A stretch of DNA of 64,000 bases from an uncultured Lachnospiraceae bacterium (lineage in GTDB: Bacteria > Bacillota > Clostridia > Lachnospirales > Lachnospiraceae), in the NCBI GenBank assembly GCA_951800685.1, contig CATOJY010000011.1, positions 1 to 64,000 on the forward strand, given 5' to 3'. Below are positions 44,577 to 52,641 of this stretch, one piece after another. The position numbers and the translations under genes were made by a program. Within the stretch, counting starts at the first letter, position 1, and every line of letters begins with the position of its first letter. The notes under the pieces are model-generated. The model was given only the letters and a program-made list of their open reading frames with translations. It had not been told where the DNA came from and searched no databases.

Positions 44577-44720
44577 ATGAAACATATTAAGACATTGACG
44601 ACGAGAGATTTAAAGGAATCTATGAAGAAGGGCGGTTGCGGCGAATGCCAGACATCCTGCCAGTCCGCTTGTAAGACATCCTGCACAGTAGGAAACCAGA
44701 GTTGCGAGAAAGCAAGATAA
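44577..44720 (+). CDS. scfA: SCIFF ranthipeptide precursor (six cysteines in forty-five residues)
   Basis: A 47-residue peptide starting MKHIKTLTTRDLKESMKKGG, followed by a Cys-rich core with cysteines at 21, 24, 28, 32, 36 and 43 (CGECQTSCQSACKTSC and later QSC). Each fits the near-universal clostridial SCIFF pattern, in which radical SAM maturase installs thioether links from Cys sulfur to backbone or side-chain carbons, commonly of Thr. Candidate acceptors here are Thr26, Thr34 and Thr37. AAGGAGG lies 9 bases upstream. The gene is too short for ordinary calling. The family has been proposed to act in quorum sensing in some clostridia. Confidence 0.95.
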   Translation: MKHIKTLTTRDLKESMKKGGCGECQTSCQSACKTSCTVGNQSCEKAR

Positions 44721-45039
44721 AGTAACTGCTCTTACCGGACATCGCAATGTGCGGCATAAGTGTTCGGTTGAGAAGGCGGAAGATATAAGCAGCGATCTAG
44801 TGTCGCTGCTTATTATGCGTAGTGCCGGAAGTATGGAGCGCATCACAGCCCAGTCCAGTCTATCTACAGAATTGTCTGTACTGTTGTCATTTGATATATT
44901 GTGAAGAGAAATAGTATTGTGGACAGGATTGTGAGGAATGATTTAAGAAAATAGCAATTTAGCATGGTGCCTGCAGGTGAAAGAGGAATGATACAGAGAA
45001 GTTAGACCCGCAGGCTGCAAGAAAGGGATAGGTGTTAAG
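44721..45039. other. gap between SCIFF and its maturase: hairpin and second promoter
   Basis: ATAAGCAGCGA (44785-44795) pairs perfectly with TCGCTGCTTAT (44803-44813) over a 7-base loop, without a T tract, so it may stabilise the abundant precursor mRNA end or partly terminate. TTGTCT (44872-44877), 17 bp, TATATT (44895-44900) could drive the maturase separately. No further gene. Confidence 0.65.
44872..44900 (+). promoter_or_regulatory. candidate internal promoter of the SCIFF maturase gene
   Basis: TTGTCT (44872-44877), 17-bp spacer, TATATT (44895-44900). Confidence 0.5.
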
Positions 45040-46455
45040 GTGATACACCAATATATAAGTAACGGGTATCAGATCGTACTGGATGTTAATAGCGGCAGTG
45101 TTCATGTGGTGGATGGGCTGACATATCGAGTGATACCATTGGTGGAGGAAGCGCTCATAAAACATAATGAAACAGTAGAAGCGCTGACAACATATGTAGC
45201 AGGAAGACTGTCAGAGGAAGAGAAAAAGCACTTGGATAGTACAGATCTGCAGGAAGTGGTCGGGGAACTTCTGGAATTGAAGGAAGCGGGCATGCTTTTT
45301 ACAGAGGATATTTATGAGAATTATATCGGTGAGTTCCAGAACAGGGCGACTGTGGTGAAGGCGTTGTGTCTGCATATTGCGCATGACTGTAACCTTGCCT
45401 GTAAGTATTGTTTTGCAGAGGAGGGCGAGTATCACGGAAGAAGGGCGCTTATGAGCTACGAAGTGGGCAGGAAGGCGCTGGATTTTCTGGTGGCAAGTTC
45501 TGGAAACCGGGTGAACCTGGAAGTGGACTTTTTTGGCGGAGAGCCGCTCATGAACTGGCAGGTAGTAAAGGATCTGGTTGCTTATGGCAGAAGCCTGGAG
45601 GGGGTACACCATAAGAAGTTCCGTTTTACCCTCACAACGAATGGAGTGCTGCTGGACGATGAGGTGCTGGAATTTGTAAACAGAGAGATGGCCAATGTGG
45701 TCTTAAGCATCGACGGCCGCAGGGAGATTCATGATCTGATGCGCCCCCACAGGGGTGGACAGGGCAGTTATGACGAAGTGGTTCCGAAGTATAAGAAGGT
45801 GGCGGAGAGCAGAGAGCAGATGAACTATTATGTGAGAGGCACGTTCACCAGAAATAATTTGGATTTCACGAAGGATGTCATGCACCTGGCTGATGAGGGG
45901 TTTGAACAAATCTCTGTGGAACCAGTGGTTGCAGAGGAGACAGAGGACTATGCGCTTCGTGAGGAAGATGTTCCGGTCATTCTGGCTGAGTATGACCGGC
46001 TGGCGTTGGAATATATCCGCAGAAAAAAAGAAGGAAAAGGTTTTAATTTTTTCCATTTTATGATAGATTTAGAAGGTGGCCCCTGTGTGGCGAAACGGCT
46101 GTCAGGCTGCGGGTCCGGTACAGAATATCTCGCAGTGACACCATGGGGAGATTTCTATCCTTGCCATCAGTTTGTGGGGCAGGAAGAATTTCTGATGGGG
46201 AATGTGGAGGACGGAATCGTTCAGACAGAAATACGGGACAAGTTTAAGGCATGCAATGTCTATGCGAAGGAGAACTGCAGGAATTGTTTTGCGAAATTTT
46301 ACTGCAGCGGCGGGTGTGCTGCGAATGCATACAATTTCAGTGGCAGCATAGATGGCACCTATGATCTTGGCTGTGAGCTGCAGAGGAAACGCGTTGAATG
46401 CGCAATTATGATAAAAGCGGCGCTTGCCGATGAAGAAAAGGAGAAAGCATTATGA
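45040..46455 (+). CDS. scfB: SCIFF thioether-forming radical SAM maturase (CteB-like)
   Basis: A 471-residue enzyme that should form thioether crosslinks in the upstream peptide. Residues 1 to about 95 (MIHQYISNGYQIVLDVNSGS) are the peptide-recognition (RRE-like) domain of SCIFF maturases. The radical SAM cluster motif is HDCNLACKYCFA with Cys117, 121 and 124, followed by FFGGEPLMNW. A C-terminal SPASM domain holds the auxiliary cluster cysteines in GPCVAKRLSGCGSG, FYPCHQF, CNVYAKENCRNCFAKFYCSG and LGCELQ. The start codon is GTG with a rather weak site upstream. Its stop overlaps secDF by ATGA, so the translation of both is coupled. Confidence 0.95.
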   Translation: MIHQYISNGYQIVLDVNSGSVHVVDGLTYRVIPLVEEALIKHNETVEALTTYVAGRLSEEEKKHLDSTDLQEVVGELLELKEAGMLFTEDIYENYIGEFQNRATVVKALCLHIAHDCNLACKYCFAEEGEYHGRRALMSYEVGRKALDFLVASSGNRVNLEVDFFGGEPLMNWQVVKDLVAYGRSLEGVHHKKFRFTLTTNGVLLDDEVLEFVNREMANVVLSIDGRREIHDLMRPHRGGQGSYDEVVPKYKKVAESREQMNYYVRGTFTRNNLDFTKDVMHLADEGFEQISVEPVVAEETEDYALREEDVPVILAEYDRLALEYIRRKKEGKGFNFFHFMIDLEGGPCVAKRLSGCGSGTEYLAVTPWGDFYPCHQFVGQEEFLMGNVEDGIVQTEIRDKFKACNVYAKENCRNCFAKFYCSGGCAANAYNFSGSIDGTYDLGCELQRKRVECAIMIKAALADEEKEKAL

Positions 46456-48725
46456 AAAAGAACAGAGCGGTGGTCAGTCTGATCGCATTTGTCCTGATAC
46501 TTGGACTGCTTGGTTATATGGCAGTTTTCGGTGTCGGTTCAGACAAGTCCGGTTCGGCATCAAGCATCAAGCTTGGTTTGGATCTGGCAGGTGGTGTCAG
46601 CATTACCTATCAGGTTGTAGGTGATGAGGATCCCGATTCCGAGGATATGGATGATACGATCTATAAGCTGCAGCAGCGTGTACAGAACTACAGTACAGAG
46701 GCACAGGTCTATCAGGAAGGATCAGACAGAATTAATATTGAGATTCCAGGAGTGTCAGATGCCAACGCGATCTTGGAAGAGTTGGGTAAACCTGGAAGTT
46801 TATACTTTATTTCCGAGACAGATAAGGATGGTAACCTGAATTACACGTTGACCTATGGCGTGGATGCCGAAGGTAATCTGACTCCACAATATCTGTTGAA
46901 TAAGACGATAGAGCAGATGCTGGAGGATGGTTCTATTGTTCTGACTGGTACAGAAGTGGCCAGCGCGCAGGCGAGAACACAGCAGGATTCCATGGGGAAT
47001 TCCCAGAATGTGGTAGCATTATCTCTCAACGAGACAGGGAAAGAAGCCTTTGCGGAAGTTACTAGAAAGGCTTATGAGAACGGCGAGACAATCGCGATCT
47101 ATTATGACGATGAGATCGTCAGCGCGCCTGGTGTGGAGGCTGTAATCACAGATGGCAATGCAGTCATCACAGGACAGAATACAGCCGCGGAAGCAGAGCA
47201 GCTTGCTTCCACAATCAGGATCGGCGGCCTGAAACTGGAGCTGGAAGAGCTTCGTTCCAATGTTGTGGGTGCGCAGCTTGGATCTGAGGCGATCCACACC
47301 AGCCTGATTGCTGCAGGTGTTGGGTTTGCGCTTGTAGTGGTATTTATGATTGCGGTCTACTATGTATCAGGATTGGCGGCTTCTTTGGCGTTGTGTCTTT
47401 ATACAGAATTGATGGTGATTCTGCTGTATGCTTTTGAGGCAACTTTGACTCTGCCAGGTATTGCAGGTATCATTCTTTCTGTAGGTATGGCAGTGGATGC
47501 TAATGTGATTATTTTTGCACGTATCAGAGAGGAACTGGCTACCGGTAAGACGGTGCAGTCCTCTATCAAGATTGGTTTTAATAAGGCGCTGTCTGCGATT
47601 TTGGACGGGAATATCACAACCTTTATCGCGGCGGTCGTACTCTATCTGATGGGCAGCGGTACAATTAAGGGCTTTTCGATTACGTTGATGCTCGGTATTA
47701 TTTTATCTATGTTCACAGCGCTTTTTGTCACGAAATTCCTGATTAATGTGTTGTATGCATTGGGTGTTCAGAGTGAGAAAGCCTATGGCGTCGGTAAAGA
47801 AAAGAAGACGATCAATTTCTTAACGAAGAGAAAAGCATTCTTTGGTCTGTCGATCGCGGTGATTCTGATTGGATTTGTTGTTATGGGAATCAACCAGTCT
47901 CAGATGGGTATGCCGTTGAATTATAGTCTGGATTTTGTGGGCGGTACTTCTACGACTATGACATTGAATGAAGATATGAGCATTGAGGAAATCGATGCAC
48001 AGATTGTTCCCATGATCGAGGAAATTACAGGAGATGGCAATGTGCAGACCACGAAGGTGGCAGGTTCTAATCAGGTAATCATCAAGACAAGAACCTTGAA
48101 CGTGGAAGAGAGACAAGAATTTTCTGAGGTTATGGTGACGAATTTTGGTGTGGATGCTGGAAGTATCACAGCGGAGACGATCAGTGCGACGATCAGTTCT
48201 GAGATGCAGGCAGATGCTGTAAAGGCCATTGTTGTATCGACACTCCTTATGCTTTTGTATATCTGGTTACGCTTTAAGGATATTCGTTTCGGTGCCAGCG
48301 CTGTTGCAGCCCTGGTACATGACGTGCTGGTGGTATTGGCTTTTTATGCGATTGTGAAGATTTCTGTAGGAAATACCTTTATTGCGTGTATGTTGACGAT
48401 TGTGGGTTATTCGATTAATGCGACGATCGTGATCTTTGACCGTATCCGCGAGAATTTGAAGGAGATGCGGCATAAGAATGATTTGCAGGATTTGGTCAAC
48501 AAAAGTATTTCCCAGACGCTGTCAAGAAGTATCTTTACTTCCTTGACAACATTCTTCATGGTGGCAGCGCTGGAGGTATTTGGCGTATCTTCCATCAGGG
48601 AGTTTGCGCTGCCGTTGATTGCGGGCATCATCTGCGGTACGTACTCATCAATCTGCCTGACAGGTGCACTTTGGTTTGTATTGCGCACGAAGGTGAAACA
48701 GAAAGTACAGACAGCGGCGAAATAG
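46452..48725 (+). CDS. secDF: SecDF fused protein-export membrane protein
   Basis: A 757-residue fusion of SecD and SecF, which uses the proton-motive force to complete Sec-dependent protein export. The SecD half has an N-terminal helix, D1 motif KLGLDLAGGVSITYQV, and six-helix region with AVDANVIIFARIREEL; the SecF half starts near residue 455 with ITFLTKRK-like residues, then NYSLDFVGGTSTTMTL and the six-helix region with SINATIVIFDRIREN. It overlaps the SCIFF maturase gene by 4 bp, an arrangement common in Clostridia. Coupling may only be historical, or SecDF may serve export of the modified peptide. Confidence 0.95.
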   Translation: MKKNRAVVSLIAFVLILGLLGYMAVFGVGSDKSGSASSIKLGLDLAGGVSITYQVVGDEDPDSEDMDDTIYKLQQRVQNYSTEAQVYQEGSDRINIEIPGVSDANAILEELGKPGSLYFISETDKDGNLNYTLTYGVDAEGNLTPQYLLNKTIEQMLEDGSIVLTGTEVASAQARTQQDSMGNSQNVVALSLNETGKEAFAEVTRKAYENGETIAIYYDDEIVSAPGVEAVITDGNAVITGQNTAAEAEQLASTIRIGGLKLELEELRSNVVGAQLGSEAIHTSLIAAGVGFALVVVFMIAVYYVSGLAASLALCLYTELMVILLYAFEATLTLPGIAGIILSVGMAVDANVIIFARIREELATGKTVQSSIKIGFNKALSAILDGNITTFIAAVVLYLMGSGTIKGFSITLMLGIILSMFTALFVTKFLINVLYALGVQSEKAYGVGKEKKTINFLTKRKAFFGLSIAVILIGFVVMGINQSQMGMPLNYSLDFVGGTSTTMTLNEDMSIEEIDAQIVPMIEEITGDGNVQTTKVAGSNQVIIKTRTLNVEERQEFSEVMVTNFGVDAGSITAETISATISSEMQADAVKAIVVSTLLMLLYIWLRFKDIRFGASAVAALVHDVLVVLAFYAIVKISVGNTFIACMLTIVGYSINATIVIFDRIRENLKEMRHKNDLQDLVNKSISQTLSRSIFTSLTTFFMVAALEVFGVSSIREFALPLIAGIICGTYSSICLTGALWFVLRTKVKQKVQTAAK

Positions 48726-48751
48726 AGAATAAATGAGGAAAGTGGTTTCTT

Positions 48752-48786
48752 AAGACGTTCCGCAGTGTGCGGAACGTCTTTCTTTC
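48752..48786 (+). terminator. terminator after secDF
   Basis: AAGACGTTCCGCA pairs perfectly with TGCGGAACGTCTT over GTG, then TCTTTCT. Confidence 0.88.
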
Positions 48787-48879
48787 TAAGAGCGTACTGG
48801 TGGGGTATAGGAGTCCGGCTGTCAGTGGAACGGGTGAGGAAAGCGCGGTATATATGAAAAGAAATAGTGGGGAGAGAAG

Positions 48880-50667
48880 ATGGCGAAATGGATGGTATCT
48901 GCCAAAAAGGCGGATTTTAACGGGATAGCGGCAAAATTTCAAATTGATCCAGTCATTGCCAGGATCATTCGTAACAGGGATATTGTAGAGGAGGAAGAGA
49001 TTGATAGATTTCTGCACGGCAGGCTTGAGGACATGCATGATCCACATCTGCTTAAAGATGCAGACCGGGCGGCGGAGATCTTACATAATAAGATAGAGGC
49101 TGGAAAGAGGATCCGGGTCATTGGTGATTATGATATTGACGGAATCTGTTCTGCTTATTTATTACTTGCTGGGCTGAGATATTGCGGTGCTGTGGCGGAT
49201 GCTGTGATTCCCCACCGCATCCATGATGGGTATGGCCTGAATAATCATTTGATCCAGGAAGCATGGGAAGCAGGAATGGATACGATCGTGACTTGTGACA
49301 ACGGTATTGCGGCGAAAGAGCAGATTGCTTATGCAAAGACTCTTGGCATGACAGTGGTTGTGACAGATCATCATGAGGTTCCTTATGAGCTTTTGGAAGG
49401 GGGAGAGCGGATAGAATGTCTGCCAGAAGCAGATGCTGTAATTGATCCAAAGCAGACAGACTGCGAATATCCTTTTGATGGGATTTGCGGGGCTTTTGTT
49501 GCCTATAAATTACTGCAGGTGCTGTTTGAAAGAGATGACACACCGGCGGCCAGGAGGCTTCTGCAGGAGTTGTTGGCTTTTGCTGCGTTTGCCACAGTGG
49601 GCGATGTGATGGAGCTGGTGGATGAAAACAGGATTCTTGTCCGGTATGGACTACGTCAGATCGTACAGTCTGGAAATTGTGGTATGCAGGCATTGTTGGC
49701 GGCAAATGGCCTGCAGGATAAGAAACTGTCAGCCTACCATATTGGTTTCGTATTAGGCCCCTGTCTTAACGCTTCCGGCAGGTTGGATACGGCGGTCAGA
49801 GCATTACAGCTTTTTCAGACGAACGATAAGGCGGAAGCGGCTATGATCGCTGGGGAATTGAAAGCTTTGAACGATAACCGCAAGGATATGACACTGTTGG
49901 GAACGAAACAGGCAATCGAGATGATTGAGAATGGTAGACTACGGGACGATAAGGTTCTTGTGGTTTATCTGCCGGAGTGTCATGAAAGTCTGGCAGGCAT
50001 TATAGCAGGACGCATTAGGGAGCGGTATCATAAACCGACATTTGTACTAACTTTATCAGAAGAAGGTGTCAAGGGATCAGGACGATCTGTTGATGCGTAT
50101 CATATGTATGAGAAGATGAGTGAATGTAAAGAGTTTTACACGAAATACGGCGGTCATAAACTGGCGGCAGGCGTTTCCATGCCTGAGAGCAACATAGAGA
50201 ATTTCCGGACCTTCCTGAACGCACATTGTGAGTTGACGAAAGAGGATCTTGAAGAAAAGATCCATATTGATGTACCTATGCCGATGGCCTATGTGACAGC
50301 AGAGTTTGTAAAGCAGCTGGCGGTTTTGGAGCCCTTTGGCAACGGTAATCCAAAGCCTGTATTTGCACAGAGAAATCTTAGATTCCTAAATGGCCGCATT
50401 CTCGGACGGAACAGGAATGTAGGTAAATATCGTGTGGAAGATGAGAACGGTAGGCAATATGATATGATGTATTTTGGAGATTTAGAAGCATGGCATGATT
50501 TTCTCACGGAAAGTTTCGGGAAAGATGCCTGCGAGAGATTGTATCAGGGAAGGTATGGAGAAGGCGATGCGATCTGTATTCATGTCATTTATTATCCAGA
50601 TCTGGATGTGTATCAGGGGCGGGAGAGGCTGCAGATGATCATGCAGGATTATACATGTGGAAGATGA
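48880..50667 (+). CDS. recJ: single-stranded-DNA-specific exonuclease RecJ
   Basis: A 595-residue 5'-3' ssDNA exonuclease of the DHH family used in recombination and mismatch repair. DHH motifs are IGDYDIDGICSAYLL, VTCDNGIAA and VVTDHHEVP; the DHHA1 part has KGSGRSVDAYHMYEKM and GGHKLAAGVSM, and an OB-fold at the C terminus binds DNA. The start has GGGGAGAAG upstream. It is bracketed by terminators, so it is monocistronic. Confidence 0.95.
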   Translation: MAKWMVSAKKADFNGIAAKFQIDPVIARIIRNRDIVEEEEIDRFLHGRLEDMHDPHLLKDADRAAEILHNKIEAGKRIRVIGDYDIDGICSAYLLLAGLRYCGAVADAVIPHRIHDGYGLNNHLIQEAWEAGMDTIVTCDNGIAAKEQIAYAKTLGMTVVVTDHHEVPYELLEGGERIECLPEADAVIDPKQTDCEYPFDGICGAFVAYKLLQVLFERDDTPAARRLLQELLAFAAFATVGDVMELVDENRILVRYGLRQIVQSGNCGMQALLAANGLQDKKLSAYHIGFVLGPCLNASGRLDTAVRALQLFQTNDKAEAAMIAGELKALNDNRKDMTLLGTKQAIEMIENGRLRDDKVLVVYLPECHESLAGIIAGRIRERYHKPTFVLTLSEEGVKGSGRSVDAYHMYEKMSECKEFYTKYGGHKLAAGVSMPESNIENFRTFLNAHCELTKEDLEEKIHIDVPMPMAYVTAEFVKQLAVLEPFGNGNPKPVFAQRNLRFLNGRILGRNRNVGKYRVEDENGRQYDMMYFGDLEAWHDFLTESFGKDACERLYQGRYGEGDAICIHVIYYPDLDVYQGRERLQMIMQDYTCGR

Positions 50668-50672
50668 CAACA

Positions 50673-50699
50673 AAAAAGTCTGGAAATTCCAGACTTTTT
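50673..50699. terminator. terminator of recJ
   Basis: AAAAAGTCTGG pairs perfectly with CCAGACTTTTT over AAATT; A and T runs on both sides make it potentially bidirectional. Confidence 0.88.
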
Positions 50700-50915
50700 C
50701 GCATTTTCTTATGAGGGGGGAGATAGTGAGTTCATCAACTATCTTGCTTATTATCATAAAGTGAAAATGTGTCCAAAATGTGTTCTGTTTATTAGAAAAA
50801 TATAAAAATACCTTAAGAAAACTTAAACAGATTCTTAAAGAAAAATGAAAACCCTTCCTATATCCGGATAAGATCACCCTGGTAGTACCAGAAAACCTCC
50901 AATCTCCCGTAAATA

Positions 50916-50944
50916 TTGAAAAAATGAGGCTTTCGTGTTATCTT
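50916..50944 (+). promoter_or_regulatory. candidate promoter of murE
   Basis: TTGAAA (50916-50921), 17-bp spacer, TATCTT (50939-50944); weak -10. Confidence 0.35.
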
Positions 50945-51072
50945 AATATAGATTGGATGGTGGATAAGGCTATGTGACAAAAGGCTGGAAGAAGTTATGG
51001 AGTTGTGTAACAAAGAGATAGATTAGCATCATAATATTGTTATAGAACTGTAAGAGAGGAGTTTAATCGTAT

Positions 51073-52542
51073 ATGACAGGTTTGAGAGAATTGCTGGCTG
51101 AAGTTTCGTATGAATGTGTCTGCGGTAAGCTGGACAGAGAGGTGACAGACATTATTTATGACTCCCGAAAGGTAGTGCCAGGCAGTATGTTTGTCTGCAT
51201 TCCGGGCGCTGTTGTGGATGGACATGAATTCGCTTATGCGGCTGTAGAAGCGGGTGCAGAGGTGCTGCTCGTGGAGAAAGAAGTGAAACTGCCAGAAAAG
51301 ACAGACGTGACGGTGATCAAGGTGGCGGACACGCATTATGCTATGGCGTTTGTATCTGCGGCCTTTTTTGATCATCCGGCAAAAGAAATGAAGATCATTG
51401 GTGTGACTGGTACAAAGGGAAAGACTACAACGACTTATCTTGTGAAATCGATCCTGGAACATGCGGGAAGAAAAACAGGACTGATCGGTACGATTGAGAT
51501 TGTGATTGGAGATCTGCATATTCCGGCAGACCATACGACACCGGAATCTTATCTGATCCAGAAATATTTCCGTCAGATGGCGGATGCTGGATGTGATACA
51601 GTGGTGATGGAGGTGTCCTCTCAGGGACTGATGCTGCATAGAACGCAGGGATTTGTCTTTGATGTCGGTATTTTTACCAACTTGGAACCAGATCATATAG
51701 GCAAGGGAGAGCATAAGGATTTCGAGGATTATCTTCATTGTAAGGGACTGCTTTTTCAGCAGTGCAGGATCGGTATTGTCAATCAGGATGATGAGCATTG
51801 GGAAGCAGTTACTAAGGGTCATACATGTACTCTGGAAACCTATGGCATTGATGCCGAGGCAGATTTGCGGGCCAGGAATATTACTTTTTTAAGAGAGTCT
51901 GGAAATCTTGGAATGGGATTTGAAGTGACAGGATTAATGGACTTTTCCGTGCAGATCGCTACACCTGGCAAATTTAGTGTTTACAATGCATTGACAGCGA
52001 TTGCGATCTGTAGACACTTCGGTGTGCAGGAAGAGGATGTCAGAAAGGCGCTTCTTCAGGCGAAAGTCAAGGGCAGGATCGAGCCTGTCAAGGTGTCTGA
52101 TAAATTTACACTGATGATAGATTATGCACATAATGCAATGGCACTCAAGAGCCTGTTGACCACGTTGCGTGCCTATGAACCGCATCGTCTTGTGTGTCTT
52201 TTTGGCTGTGGCGGCAACCGGGCGAAATCCAGGAGATATGAGATGGGGGAAGTCAGCGGCAATATGGCGGATCTGACGATCATTACGTCAGACAATCCAC
52301 GTTACGAAGAGCCGCAGGCAATCATCGATGATATCAAGATTGGCATTGGAAGAACGCAGGGGAAATACGTGGAGATCTGTGACAGGAAAGAAGCGATCGC
52401 TTACGCGATCGATCATGGTGAACCGGGAGATATTATCGTACTTGCCGGGAAGGGCCATGAAGATTATCAGGAGATCTGCGGGGTGAAATATCCTATGGAT
52501 GAAAGGGTTCTGATCCGGGAGATCATAGAGGAACGGCAGTAA
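51073..52542 (+). CDS. murE: UDP-MurNAc-tripeptide synthetase MurE
   Basis: Adds the third amino acid of the peptidoglycan stem to UDP-MurNAc-L-Ala-D-Glu. A 489-residue Mur ligase: N-terminal substrate domain with IIYDSRKVVPGSMFVCIPG, P loop GVTGTKGKTTTTYL, central HTTPESYLIQ region, carbamylated-Lys region and YAHNAMALKSLL, with the C-terminal motif DNPRYEEP. DNPR in this place is the signature of ligases using meso-diaminopimelate rather than lysine. GAGAGGAG precedes the ATG. The rest of the mur/dcw cluster is not in the window; priA follows at 100 bp. Confidence 0.93.
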   Translation: MTGLRELLAEVSYECVCGKLDREVTDIIYDSRKVVPGSMFVCIPGAVVDGHEFAYAAVEAGAEVLLVEKEVKLPEKTDVTVIKVADTHYAMAFVSAAFFDHPAKEMKIIGVTGTKGKTTTTYLVKSILEHAGRKTGLIGTIEIVIGDLHIPADHTTPESYLIQKYFRQMADAGCDTVVMEVSSQGLMLHRTQGFVFDVGIFTNLEPDHIGKGEHKDFEDYLHCKGLLFQQCRIGIVNQDDEHWEAVTKGHTCTLETYGIDAEADLRARNITFLRESGNLGMGFEVTGLMDFSVQIATPGKFSVYNALTAIAICRHFGVQEEDVRKALLQAKVKGRIEPVKVSDKFTLMIDYAHNAMALKSLLTTLRAYEPHRLVCLFGCGGNRAKSRRYEMGEVSGNMADLTIITSDNPRYEEPQAIIDDIKIGIGRTQGKYVEICDRKEAIAYAIDHGEPGDIIVLAGKGHEDYQEICGVKYPMDERVLIREIIEERQ

Positions 52543-52641
52543 GACAGTTTCCGGCAGACAGGGTAGTGCACAGGAGAGGTCTGAGCGATTTTGCCCTGAC
52601 AGTGAGCAGGGAGAAGAGAAAGAGGAGAAAAAGGAGACGGT

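Larger units (their letters stand above)
50668..51072. other. 405-bp gap between recJ and murE
   Basis: Contains the recJ terminator (50673-50699), three CTTAAR copies at 50812, 50822 and 50834, and a weak promoter candidate at 50916-50944. No gene or RNA was recognised. It is AT-rich. Confidence 0.6.
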
